This document shows, piece after piece, positions 39,366-48,681 of a stretch of DNA of 64,000 nucleotides. Origin of the DNA: Afipia sp. 1NLS2 (GTDB lineage: Bacteria; Pseudomonadota; Alphaproteobacteria; Rhizobiales; Xanthobacteraceae). The DNA is taken from NCBI RefSeq assembly GCF_000178995.1, contig NZ_ADVZ01000001.1:1460001-1524000 (forward strand), given 5' to 3'. The translations under genes were made by a program, and so were the position numbers. Within the stretch, counting starts at the first letter, position 1. Every line of letters starts with the position of its first letter. Below the pieces are notes generated by a model. The model searched no databases, was not told the DNA's origin, and saw only the letters and a program-made list of their open reading frames with translations.

Positions 39366-40759
39366 GGCCGCGCGGGCTCCTTCACCCGCGACAGCAGCGC
39401 AAGTCCCGCGACGAAGAACACGATCAGCACCGCCATGCCTGCCTTCTGGCTGGCGGTGACGGCGGTGATGATGCTGACCGCAAGCGGCGCGAAGAACGAC
39501 GTGACTTTTCCCGACAGCGCGAACAGCCCGAAGAACTGCGTGATGCGCTCATGCGGCGCGAGGCGAATGAGCAGCGTGCGCGACGCCGCCTGCAACGGCC
39601 CCGCCGCAAAGCCGATGAACAACCCGAGCCCGAGATAGGCTTTCTCGGCCGGGGCTGCGAACAGCCCGCCGCCCGGCACGGGCGGGGTGACGTGCATGAC
39701 GAAGAACAGCGTGTCGCGGTCGATCGACAGGATCGCGAGGATCGCCAGCAGCAGGATCACCATCGCGCCGGTGATGACGGTCTTCGGCCCCAGCAGGTCG
39801 TCGAGCTTGCCGCCGGCCCACGCGCCGAGCGTGCCGCTCACCGCAAGCAGAATGCCGAACGTGCCGATTTGGATGGTCTGCCAGCCGAACGTGCCCGCCG
39901 CATAGATGCCACCGAACGCAAACAGCGCGACCAGTGCGTCAGTGTAGACCATGTTGGCAATCAGGAATGTCGCCATGTTGGGTTGCGACGGCAGCGCGCG
40001 CAGCGTCTCGCGCAATTCGCGCAGACCTTCGCGTACCGCACCAAGCGCGGGTTTCTTCGAGGCGTGATCCGGCGTGAACAGGAACATCGGCAGCACAAAG
40101 ATGACGAACCACACCGCCGTCAGCGGCCCCGAGATGCGGTCACCCTCATGCATCACCGGATCGAGCCCGAACAACGGCGTGAGACCAAACAATGTGCGGC
40201 CGGTCGTCTCGTTGGCGGCGAGAAAGCCCAGCACCAGAACGAGGCTGACGATCCCACCGATATAACCCGTGGCCCAGCCGGTGCCGGACAGGCGGCCGAT
40301 TTTCTCCGGCGGCACCAGATACGGCATCATCGCGTTGTTGAACACGGTGGCGAATTCCGCACCGATGGTGGCGATGCCGAACGCGATCAGCACCGGCACG
40401 ATCACGGAAGGATCTCCGGGCCTGCCGATCCACATCGCGGCGGAGCCGATCACCAGCAACGCGCCGAACGCCGCGATCCACGGCTTGCGCCGCCCGCCCG
40501 CATCGGCGATGGCGCCCAGCACCGGCGACAGAAACGCGATCATGAATCCGGCGATCGAGGTGGCGAAGCCCCACAACGACTGGCCGGTGGCGGGATCGGG
40601 CGCAACGCGGGTTGCAAAATAGGGCGCGAACACGAAGGTGGTAATCAGCGTGAAATAAGGCTGCGCCGCCCAGTCGAAGAAGATCCAGCCGATCACCGCC
40701 GAGCGCGGCGGATAGGTACGCTGCATGGCTGGCGCAAGGGACGTCATCTTCACCTTCAT
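39362..40759 (-). CDS. MFS permease, UMF1/Atg22-like
   Basis: A 465-residue major facilitator with about twelve membrane helices, of the UMF1 (Atg22-like) group. The family start is visible: [27 protein letters not shown], and helix 4 contains [15 protein letters not shown]. Yeast Atg22 effluxes amino acids from the vacuole; bacterial substrates are mostly unknown. It is transcribed against purH and shares 4 bp with its stop; upstream it is divergent from ggt. Confidence 0.88.
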   Translation of the reverse strand: MKVKMTSLAPAMQRTYPPRSAVIGWIFFDWAAQPYFTLITTFVFAPYFATRVAPDPATGQSLWGFATSIAGFMIAFLSPVLGAIADAGGRRKPWIAAFGALLVIGSAAMWIGRPGDPSVIVPVLIAFGIATIGAEFATVFNNAMMPYLVPPEKIGRLSGTGWATGYIGGIVSLVLVLGFLAANETTGRTLFGLTPLFGLDPVMHEGDRISGPLTAVWFVIFVLPMFLFTPDHASKKPALGAVREGLRELRETLRALPSQPNMATFLIANMVYTDALVALFAFGGIYAAGTFGWQTIQIGTFGILLAVSGTLGAWAGGKLDDLLGPKTVITGAMVILLLAILAILSIDRDTLFFVMHVTPPVPGGGLFAAPAEKAYLGLGLFIGFAAGPLQAASRTLLIRLAPHERITQFFGLFALSGKVTSFFAPLAVSIITAVTASQKAGMAVLIVFFVAGLALLSRVKEPARP

Positions 40760-40866
40760 GTTCGTTGGCGTGAACGCGGCGGGCGGGTTAGCTTGTCGCC
40801 ATCTTATAGATCAATTCGCGATGATTATCGCGCTCCACCATTCCTCCGAAACAGGAAAGCCTGCTT

Positions 40867-42579
40867 TTGAACCGTTTTGCTCTTGCCTTGCTGCTGATGC
40901 TGCTGCCTGCCGCCGGATTGGCACAGGATGCCCGCATCTCGTCGCTGCCGACTCACGCACAGCCGGTGTTCGCACGCCACGGCATGGTGGTGGCGCAGGA
41001 GAAGATCGCCGCGAGAATTGGCGCCGACGTGCTCAAGCGCGGCGGCAATGCCGTGGATGCGGCGGTCGCGACCGGGTTCGCGATGGCGGTGACCTATCCA
41101 CGCGCGGGCAATCTCGGCGGCGGCGGCTTCATGGTGATCCATCTGGCGCGCAGGAACAAAGACATCGCGCTCGACTATCGCGAGACTGCACCTAAAGCCG
41201 CGACGCCGACGATGTTTCTGGGGCCGGACGGCAAGCCTGATCCTGAGAAATCGCGCGATGGTGCGCTCGGTATCGGTGTGCCAGGCACCGTGGCCGGACT
41301 GGCCGAAGCCCTGCATCGCTATGGCTCGGGAAAATTCTCTTTAAGGGATCTGCTCGCGCCTACGATCAAACTTGCGCGCGACGGATTCATCATCACCGAC
41401 GATATCGCCGACACGCTGCCCGATGCGCGGCAGCGGTTTGCGCCATGGCCATCGAGTGCCAAGCTCCTCGCGCGCGCGGACGGCACGCCGCTGCGCGAAG
41501 GCGACAAACTCATTCAGCCCGATCTTGCGAACACGCTGCAGGCTATCGCCGATCACGGCGCAGATGGATTTTACGATGGCCCGGTCGCGGACAAACTCGC
41601 GAAAGGCATCCAGGCCGCCGGCGGCATCATCACCCGCGACGACCTGAAATCCTATCGCCCGGTCTGGCGCAAGCCGGTACGCGGCACCTATCGCGGCTAC
41701 GACATCGTGTCGATGCCGCTGCCGTCCTCCGGCGGCACGGTACTGATCGAGACGCTGAACATCCTGGAAGGATTCGACCTGCACGGAATGGGTGCGCAGA
41801 CGCCCGCCTCGCTGCACGTGCTGATCGAAGCGATGAAGCGCGCCTATGCCGACCGCGCGCGCTACCTCGGCGATCCAGCTTTCAGCAAAGCACCGCTGAC
41901 ACGATTATTGTCGAAGGATTACGCCACGAAACTGCGCGCGGACATCAGTCTCGACACATCGACGCCGGTGAAGGCGGCCGCCGCCGCGCAACCGCACGAA
42001 GGCACCAACACCACGCATTTCTCGGTGGTGGACGCACAAGGCAATGCGGTGAGCAACACCTACACGCTGAATTTCAGCTACGGCGTCGGCCTCATCGCGG
42101 AAGGCACCGGCGTGCTGCTCAACAACGAGCTGGACGACTTCACTGCCGCGCCGGGCGCATCCAACGCCTATGGGCTGGTCGGTTATGAAGCGAACCTGCC
42201 CGGCCCCGGCAAGCGGCCGCTGTCCTCCATGACACCGACGATTGTGCTGAAGGATGGCAAGCCCGTGCTCGTCACCGGCTCGCCCGGCGGCAGCCGTATC
42301 ATCTCGACCACCCTTCAAGTCATCGTCAATGCGCTCGACTATCGCATGAACATCGCGCAGGCCGTCAGCATCCCGCGGCTGCATCATCAATGGATGCCGG
42401 ATGAAGTGCGGATCGAGCATGGCTTTCCGCAGGCGACGCGCGACGCCTTGCGCGCCATGGGCCACACGCTCGTGACGCCGATGGGCCAGACCTCGGCGAA
42501 TTCGATTGCCGCCACGAAGGGCGGCTGGCTGGGCGCAGCCGACCCGCGCACGCGCGGCGCGGAAACGGCGGGTTATTGA
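40867..42579 (+). CDS. ggt: gamma-glutamyltransferase
   Basis: Periplasmic enzyme that cleaves or transfers the gamma-glutamyl group of glutathione and related peptides. The TTG start has AGGAA upstream and opens a signal peptide (1-19, ending AAGLAQ). The 570-residue precursor self-cleaves before the nucleophile threonine in GTNTTHFSVVD (about residue 382), giving large and small subunits. Substrate-binding features NAVDAAVATGFAM, GNLGGGGFMV and TGSPGGSRI are present. Length is as expected. Confidence 0.95.
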   Translation: MNRFALALLLMLLPAAGLAQDARISSLPTHAQPVFARHGMVVAQEKIAARIGADVLKRGGNAVDAAVATGFAMAVTYPRAGNLGGGGFMVIHLARRNKDIALDYRETAPKAATPTMFLGPDGKPDPEKSRDGALGIGVPGTVAGLAEALHRYGSGKFSLRDLLAPTIKLARDGFIITDDIADTLPDARQRFAPWPSSAKLLARADGTPLREGDKLIQPDLANTLQAIADHGADGFYDGPVADKLAKGIQAAGGIITRDDLKSYRPVWRKPVRGTYRGYDIVSMPLPSSGGTVLIETLNILEGFDLHGMGAQTPASLHVLIEAMKRAYADRARYLGDPAFSKAPLTRLLSKDYATKLRADISLDTSTPVKAAAAAQPHEGTNTTHFSVVDAQGNAVSNTYTLNFSYGVGLIAEGTGVLLNNELDDFTAAPGASNAYGLVGYEANLPGPGKRPLSSMTPTIVLKDGKPVLVTGSPGGSRIISTTLQVIVNALDYRMNIAQAVSIPRLHHQWMPDEVRIEHGFPQATRDALRAMGHTLVTPMGQTSANSIAATKGGWLGAADPRTRGAETAGY

Positions 42580-42598
42580 TGCAAGCAAGGGAGGCCAG

Positions 42599-43480
42599 AT
42601 GACGACTCTCAAAGGCAAGACGCTGTTCATCACCGGCGGCAGCCGCGGCATCGGCCTTGCGATCGCCAAGCGCGCCGCGCGCGACGGCGCCAACATCGCC
42701 ATCGCCGCGAAAACCACGGCGCCGCAGCCGAAACTCGAAGGCACGATTTTTACCGCCGCGAAAGAGATCGAGGATGCGGGCGGACGCGCGCTGCCCATCG
42801 CCTGCGATATCCGTGACGAGGCGCAGGTGATCGCCGCCGTCGATCAGACGGTGAAGGAATTCGGCGGCATCGACATCTCAATCAACAATGCCAGCGCGAT
42901 CAGCCTTTCGCCGGTGCAGGCGACCGAGATGAAGCGTTTCGACCTGATGATGGCGATCAATACGCGCGGCACGTTTCTCGTCTCCAAGACCTGCATCCCG
43001 TATCTAAAAAAAGCAGAGAATCCACACATCCTGATGCTGTCGCCGCCGCTCGACATGCAAACGAAATGGTTCGCGCCCTCGACCGCCTACACCATGGCGA
43101 AGTTCGGCATGAGCATGTGCGTGCTCGGTCTCGCCGGTGAACTGAAAGGCGACGGCATCGCGGTGAACGCGCTGTGGCCGCGCACGACGATCGCCACCGC
43201 CGCGGTCGGCAACCTGCTCGGCGGCGAGGCGATGATCCGCGCCAGCCGCAAGCCGGAGATCGTCGCGGACGCGGCGCACATCATTCTCACCAAGTCGTCG
43301 CGCGACTTCACCGGGCAGTTCTGCATCGACGACAAAATTCTCGCCGCCGAAGGCGTGACCGATTTCCAGCCCTATCGGGTCGATCCCTCGGTGCCGCTGA
43401 TGCCGGATATTTTCGTGCCTGACGATGATGTGCCGCCGCCGGGCGTCAAGCTGGGCAAGCTGCCGGGCTTCTCCAAATAA
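42599..43480 (+). CDS. SDR oxidoreductase, HSDL2-like
   Basis: A 293-residue short-chain dehydrogenase resembling the catalytic part of hydroxysteroid dehydrogenase-like 2 (HSDL2). Motifs: FITGGSRGIGLAIAKRA, DVTVKEFGG in DQTVKEFGGIDISINNAS, and the active-site YTMAKFGMS. KTTAPQPKLEGTIFTAAKEIE is typical of this subgroup. GGGAGG lies six bases before ATG 42599, fixing the start. Substrate is unknown, possibly acyl or sterol-like. It begins 19 bp after ggt and may share its transcript. Confidence 0.88.
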   Translation: MTTLKGKTLFITGGSRGIGLAIAKRAARDGANIAIAAKTTAPQPKLEGTIFTAAKEIEDAGGRALPIACDIRDEAQVIAAVDQTVKEFGGIDISINNASAISLSPVQATEMKRFDLMMAINTRGTFLVSKTCIPYLKKAENPHILMLSPPLDMQTKWFAPSTAYTMAKFGMSMCVLGLAGELKGDGIAVNALWPRTTIATAAVGNLLGGEAMIRASRKPEIVADAAHIILTKSSRDFTGQFCIDDKILAAEGVTDFQPYRVDPSVPLMPDIFVPDDDVPPPGVKLGKLPGFSK

Positions 43481-43483
43481 CAT

Positions 43484-43524
43484 CCGGGTAATATTGACAG
43501 ACTAATTTTACCCGGGTATATTAC
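43484..43524 (+). promoter_or_regulatory. strong promoter with TACCCGGGTA palindrome before DUF2239
   Basis: TTGACA (43494-43499) and TATATT (43517-43522) are separated by exactly 17 bases, a near-perfect sigma-70 type promoter. A perfect 10-bp palindrome TACCCGGGTA (43509-43518) fills the end of the spacer and touches the -10. The half-motif CCGGGTA-ATATT also stands over the -35 (43484-43495). Two copies of the same motif over the two promoter elements point to a repressor operator. The regulator is unknown. Confidence 0.7.
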
Positions 43525-43552
43525 TGGCATCGTCACAACCCATTGGTTTGTC

Positions 43553-44137
43553 ATGCCTTCCGCCCAGATTATCGCCTTCGACGGCGACCATTGCATCGCC
43601 TCCGGCGACATCGCGGACGTGGCGGTGCGGGTCAAACAGGTCCTCTCGCCCCAAAGTCAGATCCTGTTGTTCGAGCTTGAGACCAGCCGTCCGGTCGAAA
43701 TCGACTTTCGCGGCTCGGTCGCGGATGTCACCACCCGCCTCAAAAACTCATTGTCTTCCGAACCGGCGCCACGCGGTCCCGGCCGGCCAAAGCTCGGCGT
43801 CGTCGCCCGCGAGGTGACCTTGCTGCCACGACACTGGGAATGGCTCGCTGCCCAACCCGGCGGCGCGTCGGTGACGCTGCGAAAGCTGATCGAGGACGCG
43901 CGGCGCAAAACCGCCGCCAAGGATGAAGCACGCGAGCGGCAGGAATCGGTGCATCGTTTTCTGTCGGCCATCGCGGGCAACAAGCCGCATTACGAGGATG
44001 TGCTCCGCGCGCTCTACGCCAATGACGGCGCGCGCTTTCATGCGCTGATTGCCGACTGGCCGACAGACGTGCGCCGCCATCTCGAGCGGCTGGCGTCGGA
44101 TTTGTTCGACGGAGCTTGCGTCACCACAACGATCTAG
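43553..44137 (+). CDS. DUF2239 family protein
   Basis: A 194-residue cytoplasmic protein of the DUF2239 family; role unknown. It opens with AQIIAFDGDHCIASGDIADVAVRVKQ and continues with the ILLFELETSRPVEIDFRG segment. The central part GPGRPKLGVVAREVTLLPRHWEWLAAQPGGASVTLRKLIEDAR resembles a short DNA-binding helix region seen in these proteins, which would suit a regulatory job. Its promoter carries a palindromic operator candidate. Its stop overlaps that of YjbQ in CTAG. Confidence 0.88.
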   Translation: MPSAQIIAFDGDHCIASGDIADVAVRVKQVLSPQSQILLFELETSRPVEIDFRGSVADVTTRLKNSLSSEPAPRGPGRPKLGVVAREVTLLPRHWEWLAAQPGGASVTLRKLIEDARRKTAAKDEARERQESVHRFLSAIAGNKPHYEDVLRALYANDGARFHALIADWPTDVRRHLERLASDLFDGACVTTTI

Positions 44138-44604
44138 GACGATACGCTGCCGATGAATTGCAGCACGATCTCGCGGCGGTGTGGCTGCGCACGGTGCTCG
44201 ATGAGATAGATGCCCTGCCAAGTGCCGAGCATCATCTCGCCGCTCTCCACCGGCACCTGCAGGCTGCATGACGTCAGCATGGTCTTGATATGCGCGGGCA
44301 TGTCGTCGGGGCCTTCGCTGCCGTGAATCCAGCCGCCGTTTTCCGGCGCAAGACGGTCGAGCGCATCGGTGAGGTCAGTCAGCACGTCGGGATCGGCATT
44401 TTCCTGAATCGTCAGCGATGCCGAGGTGTGCCGGACAAACAGCGTCAGCGCGCCGACCGCCGCCTGCGCCTCCTGCAGGAAATCCCGGGCTTCCGTGGTG
44501 ATGTCGAAGAAGCCGCGCCGCGGCGTCGTCACCGTCAGCGTCGATGTCGCGATGAGTTCGGGCCTGGCACTGGGAATCCGCGAGCGGTGTCCGCTGATTT
44601 TCAT
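44134..44604 (-). CDS. YjbQ family protein
   Basis: A 156-residue protein of the YjbQ/UPF0047 family, reported to have weak thiamine phosphate synthase activity, though its physiological job is unsettled. Family motifs are LTLFVRHTSASLTIQENADPDV, with the conserved His-Thr-Ser, HGSEGPDDMPAHIKTML and LGTWQGIYLIEHR. Its ATG overlaps the stop of DUF1810 (ATGA), so the two are coupled. Confidence 0.92.
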   Translation of the reverse strand: MKISGHRSRIPSARPELIATSTLTVTTPRRGFFDITTEARDFLQEAQAAVGALTLFVRHTSASLTIQENADPDVLTDLTDALDRLAPENGGWIHGSEGPDDMPAHIKTMLTSCSLQVPVESGEMMLGTWQGIYLIEHRAQPHRREIVLQFIGSVSS

Positions 44605-45035
44605 GACCTTTCGATCCTTGCGAGAGTCGCATCATCGAAGCGTCCGCCGAAATATTTTTCAACCGCCTCCTTGAACAGGCTGTGCCCTTTCGCGACCTGC
44701 GCGAACAATGTCATCGAGGAGCCGAACTTCATGTCGTCAGGAGAACCGAAAATCTCGTACACGGATTTGTCCGCGATCGCGTTGACCAGCGCCGTGCATT
44801 CCTCCAGCCGCCCGCCGAGCAGGGGATGTCGGAGATAGGCCGCCGCTTCCTCGCGCGAGGCGATGGCATATTTCTGCGCCATCGCGCTGTGGCCCAAGCC
44901 CTCGATCTGCGGAAAGATGAACCACATCCAGTGTGTACGCTTTTGTCCGCCGCGCAGTTCACAGAGCACCCGGTCGTAAAGCGGCCTCTGCGCGTCGATG
45001 AAGCGCTGCAGATCTCCCGCATCTCGTCCCGTCAT
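44601..45035 (-). CDS. DUF1810 family protein
   Basis: A 144-residue protein of the DUF1810 (COG5579) family, a calpastatin-annotated family of unknown role. Signature residues: LQRFIDAQRPLYDRVLCELRGGQKRTHWMWFIFPQI, and HPLLGGRLEECTALV, IFGSPDDMKFGSSMTLF. It is the first gene of a two-gene unit with yjbQ. Confidence 0.92.
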   Translation of the reverse strand: MTGRDAGDLQRFIDAQRPLYDRVLCELRGGQKRTHWMWFIFPQIEGLGHSAMAQKYAIASREEAAAYLRHPLLGGRLEECTALVNAIADKSVYEIFGSPDDMKFGSSMTLFAQVAKGHSLFKEAVEKYFGGRFDDATLARIERS

Positions 45036-45100
45036 GCTGCCTCCTCAGTCCCGTGGAGGATAACGCCGAAGGGAACCAAAAGTTGAGGCCAGACACGACG

Positions 45101-45120
45101 AAGCCGCCTTTCGGCGGCTT
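45101..45120 (-). terminator. hairpin downstream of tRNA-Gly
   Basis: AAGCCGCC (45101-45108) pairs perfectly with GGCGGCTT (45113-45120) across a 4-base loop. It lies 36 bp past the 3' end of tRNA-Gly on the minus strand and probably ends it. The following T-tract is short. Confidence 0.6.
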
Positions 45121-45156
45121 GCGTGGTTGCCAATTTTCTTCGTTGTTTGAAGATTC

Positions 45157-45231
<75 letters not shown>

Positions 45232-45453
45232 ATCAGAAATGGGCGGCTTGCGCCGCCGGGCGCAACCTATGCCAAACCCGGCGCGGCAATGCAACAGAGA
45301 AAGGCGGCCTTTTTCACCCCCGGATCGGCTTTAAGTTCATGTTCGGGAACGATTTCAAGCGCTTCCGCGATTGAAATCGTCACTTTCGCCGCCATTTTAG
45401 GGCCGGGCATGGTAAATGTCCGCAAATGCAGCAATCAGCCGGGATGAAACGAC

Positions 45454-46362
45454 GTGACGATACTCGACAATGACGCCGCCGCGGGCAGCGTTGCGCCAGA
45501 CCTCATCAAGGACACCACGACACAGACCTTCGTGAAGGACGTGATCGAGGAATCCAAGCACCAGCCGGTGCTGATCGATTTCTGGGCGCCCTGGTGCGGC
45601 CCGTGCAAGCAGCTCACCCCGATCATCGAGAAGGCGGTGCGAGCCGCCAAGGGCAAGGTCAAGCTCGTCAAGATGAACATCGACGAGCATCCGGCGATCC
45701 CCGGCCAGATGGGCATCCAGTCGATTCCGGCCGTGATCGCCTTCGTCAACGGCCAGCCGGCCGATGGCTTCATGGGCGCGCAGCCGGAAGCCCAGATCAA
45801 CGCCTTCATCGACAAACTGACCAAGGGCATGCCGGGCGGCGATGCCGACCTGATAACGGAGGCCGAAGCTCATCTCGCCGAGGGCGATGCGGCCACCGCC
45901 GCCGAGATCTACGCCGAAGTGCTGGCGCAGGATGCCGCCAACGTTCCGGCGATGGCGGGTCTCGCGCGCTGCTACGTGGTCGCGGGCTCGCTCGAGCAGG
46001 CCAAGCAGACATTGGCGATGGTGCCGGAGGCCAAGCGCGGCGATGCCGCCGTCACTGCCGTGCAGTCGATGCTCGATCTCGCCGAGCAGGCACAGTCGGT
46101 CGGCCCGGTCGCGGAGCTTGAGCAAAAGATTGCCGCAAACCCGCTCGACCATCAGGCCCGCTACGACCTCGCCATCGCGCTGAACGCCAAGCACGCGCGC
46201 AGCGACGCCGCCAATCATTTGCTGGAGATCGTCAGGCGCGACCGCAAATGGAACGACGACGGCGCGCGCAAGCAGCTGCTGCAGTTCTTCGAGGCATGGG
46301 GCGGCGAGGATGAGGCCACCGTGGAGGCCCGCAAGCGCCTCTCCACCATTCTGTTCTCGTGA
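45454..46362 (+). CDS. cnoX: thioredoxin-TPR co-chaperone CnoX (YbbN)
   Basis: A 302-residue protein with a thioredoxin domain (about 20-125) followed by TPR-like repeats (about 130-300). The redox site is intact: DFWAPWCGPCKQLTP, with Cys-Gly-Pro-Cys, unlike E. coli YbbN, whose site has lost a cysteine. CnoX protects proteins from over-oxidation and passes them to DnaK or GroEL; in Caulobacter the homologue is redox-active. A GTG start with no close alternative. Followed after 29 bp by the LON-domain gene, likely cotranscribed. Confidence 0.9.
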   Translation: MTILDNDAAAGSVAPDLIKDTTTQTFVKDVIEESKHQPVLIDFWAPWCGPCKQLTPIIEKAVRAAKGKVKLVKMNIDEHPAIPGQMGIQSIPAVIAFVNGQPADGFMGAQPEAQINAFIDKLTKGMPGGDADLITEAEAHLAEGDAATAAEIYAEVLAQDAANVPAMAGLARCYVVAGSLEQAKQTLAMVPEAKRGDAAVTAVQSMLDLAEQAQSVGPVAELEQKIAANPLDHQARYDLAIALNAKHARSDAANHLLEIVRRDRKWNDDGARKQLLQFFEAWGGEDEATVEARKRLSTILFS

Positions 46363-46391
46363 TCGCTTAAAGCCATCGGGGATTACATCGA

Positions 46392-47066
46392 ATGGCCATC
46401 AATTCCGAATATCGTGGGCCCGGCGATCTGCCCGAGACCATCCCGGTGTTTCCGCTGCCCGGCGCGCTCCTGCTGCCGCGCGGGCAGATGCCGCTGAATA
46501 TTTTCGAGCCGCGTTATCTGGAAATGGTGGATGACGCGCTGCGCGACGGGCACCGCATGATCGGGATCATCCAGCCCGACGCCGCGCATTCGCAAAGCGA
46601 GGAGCACCCGAGGCTGTTTCGCATCGGCTGCGTCGGCCGGATCACGCAGTTCGGCGAGACCGGTGACGGGCGCTACATTCTCGAGCTCACGGGAATTGCG
46701 CGCTTTCAGGTGGTCGAGGAACTGACCGTGCTGACGCCCTATCGTCAGTGCAAGGTCGACTTCTTTCCCTTCGTCGACGATTTCGTCGCGCGCAAGGGCG
46801 AGGAAGACGTCGACCGCGACGCCGTGCTCGACACACTCACCAAATTCCTGAAGGCCAATTCGCTGAAGGTGGACTGGGACGGCATTCGCGCAGCACCCAA
46901 CGAGGCGCTGGTCAACGCGCTGGCGATGATGTCGCCTTACGGCCCCGCCGAGAAGCAGGCGCTGCTGGAAGCCCCCGACCTCAAGACGCGCGCCGAAATC
47001 CTGATCGCGGTGACGCAAATGGACCTCGCCAAGAAACAGACCTCGGGCGATCCGCCGGTGCAGTAG
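46392..47066 (+). CDS. LON substrate-binding domain protein
   Basis: A 224-residue stand-alone LON N-terminal domain, without ATPase or protease parts. It shows [34 protein letters not shown] and [28 protein letters not shown], the family core. Such proteins may select or present substrates for protein quality control, which would fit its neighbour cnoX, but a direct link is not shown. Trm112 follows after 35 bp. Confidence 0.92.
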   Translation: MAINSEYRGPGDLPETIPVFPLPGALLLPRGQMPLNIFEPRYLEMVDDALRDGHRMIGIIQPDAAHSQSEEHPRLFRIGCVGRITQFGETGDGRYILELTGIARFQVVEELTVLTPYRQCKVDFFPFVDDFVARKGEEDVDRDAVLDTLTKFLKANSLKVDWDGIRAAPNEALVNALAMMSPYGPAEKQALLEAPDLKTRAEILIAVTQMDLAKKQTSGDPPVQ

Positions 47067-47101
47067 AAAATCGAGGCTTTTCTTTTAACGATGGATTGAA
47101 G

Positions 47102-47305
47102 ATGACGACCAACATTCCGCCCGCGCGCGATTCCGATCCCGTCGACTCCAAGCTTCTGGAAATCCTGGTGTGCCCGGTGACCAAAGGCGTGCTGGAATAC
47201 GACGCTGTGAAACAGGAATTGATTTCGCGCGGTGCGAAGCTCGCTTATCCGATCCGCGACGGCATTCCGATCATGCTGCCGGAAGAGGCGCGCAAGATCG
47301 ACTGA
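47102..47305 (+). CDS. Trm112-like zinc-ribbon-type protein
   Basis: A 67-residue Trm112 (YcaR) family protein: [25 protein letters not shown] and [13 protein letters not shown]. Relatives activate methyltransferases or lie beside LPS and ubiquinone genes. Here, only one Cys (Cys-Pro) is visible in place of the zinc ribbon, as in many proteobacterial forms. The gene is third in cnoX - LON - trm112. A longer frame from 46748 overlaps the LON gene and is not used. Confidence 0.92.
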   Translation: MTTNIPPARDSDPVDSKLLEILVCPVTKGVLEYDAVKQELISRGAKLAYPIRDGIPIMLPEEARKID

Positions 47306-47306
47306 C

Positions 47307-48545
47307 CTACAGCGCCTCGCCGCGCAGCAGCCGCGGCACTTCGCCGGTGAGGCCCGCCGCCTGACGGATAAATGCGCCTTTCAACGGCGGCATCCGGTCC
47401 ACGAGACCGAGCCCGATATCGCGCACCGCGCGCAACGGCGCGAAATCGTTCGAGAACATTCCGTTCAGGACGTTGGTGGCAAGCCCCATCGCCATGGTGT
47501 CGAACCGCCGCCAGCGCTGATAGTGCTCAAGCACGTCGGCCGCGCCGAAATCCGTGCCGAGGCGTGCCGCGTCGACCACGACTTCCGCCAGCGCCGCAAC
47601 ATCCTTCAGACCCATGTTGAGGCCCTGCCCGGCGATGGGGTGGATGACGTGCGCCGCATCGCCGACCAACGCGAGCCGATCCGCGATGAAGGAGCGCGCG
47701 ACGAAATAGCCGAGCGGGAACGTGCGTGGCTTGTCGAGCACCTCAAGCTCTCCGAGATGCAGGCCGAAGCGCGTCTCGAGTTCGGTTTTGAAATCCTCCG
47801 CGCCGAGCGCCACGATCCTCGCGGCCTCCCTGGGCTGCTCGGTCCAGACCAATGACGAGCGTTTGCCTGTGAGCGGCAAGATCGCGAACGGGCCCGCGGG
47901 CAGAAAATGTTCTTCCGCGCGCCCCTCATGATCGCGCTCATGCCCTACCGTGACGACAATCGCCGCCTGATCGTAATCCCAGCCATGGGTGGCGATGCCC
48001 GCGCGCTGGCGCAATTTCGAGCGCGCACCGTCGGCGGCGGCAAGCAGCCGCGCCGTGATGATGTCGCCGCTGCCGAACGCCACCTGCACGCCGTTGTCGT
48101 TCGCTTCATAGGTCGCCACGGTGTCGCTGCGCAATTCTACGCCGCTGGCCTCGGCATGATTGGTCAGTGCGTCGATCAGATGGCGGTTCTCCACCATATG
48201 CGCGAACGGCTCGCCGCCTGCGACCTCGCCCGCGAAAGTGAGGAACGCAGGCCTTGTCGCATCGTGCAATCTGGAATCCGTCACAACCATGTCGAGGATC
48301 GGCTGCGCATCCGGCGCGACCTCGCTCCACACGCCGAGCGTCTCGAACAGCCTGCGGCACGCCGCGACGATCGCGGAGGCGCGCTGGTCGCGGCTCGGGC
48401 GCACCGCGAAAGCAGGATCGGCGACGATCACCGGAATGTCCGGGCCCAACCCTTGACGCAATGCGAGCGCGAGCGACAACCCTGTCAGCCCGCCGCCGCC
48501 GATTACGATGCCTTGCACGATGCCCTGCGGTTTCGTCATCGCCAC
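47307..48545 (-). CDS. UbiH/Coq6-type FAD-dependent hydroxylase
   Basis: A 412-residue aromatic-ring hydroxylase of the UbiH/UbiF/UbiL/Coq6 group, which hydroxylates ubiquinone precursors. FAD motif GGGGLTGLSLALAL (GxGxxG) at about 17, the DG motif LLAAADGARSKLRQRAG, and the second FAD loop ALVGDAAHVIHPIAGQGLNMGLKD. Which ring position it hydroxylates cannot be read from sequence; alphaproteobacterial UbiL-like enzymes can act at several. Ends 2 bp from trm112. Confidence 0.9.
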   Translation of the reverse strand: MAMTKPQGIVQGIVIGGGGLTGLSLALALRQGLGPDIPVIVADPAFAVRPSRDQRASAIVAACRRLFETLGVWSEVAPDAQPILDMVVTDSRLHDATRPAFLTFAGEVAGGEPFAHMVENRHLIDALTNHAEASGVELRSDTVATYEANDNGVQVAFGSGDIITARLLAAADGARSKLRQRAGIATHGWDYDQAAIVVTVGHERDHEGRAEEHFLPAGPFAILPLTGKRSSLVWTEQPREAARIVALGAEDFKTELETRFGLHLGELEVLDKPRTFPLGYFVARSFIADRLALVGDAAHVIHPIAGQGLNMGLKDVAALAEVVVDAARLGTDFGAADVLEHYQRWRRFDTMAMGLATNVLNGMFSNDFAPLRAVRDIGLGLVDRMPPLKGAFIRQAAGLTGEVPRLLRGEAL

Positions 48546-48681
48546 TCCAACAAATACCGTTACCTCAACGCACGAGACCGCTTGCGGAGCCCGGCTTTGA
48601 GCGTTTTATAACGTTTTGCCTCCCCTGCGGATACCTCCGCGGCCCCGTCACCCGCGCCGGACACGCGCAGAAGGTAAAGCA

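Noticed and set aside
46748-47305. 185-residue frame extending Trm112 upstream
   Set aside because: The extension overlaps the LON gene in another frame; the Trm112 fold begins just after ATG 47102.
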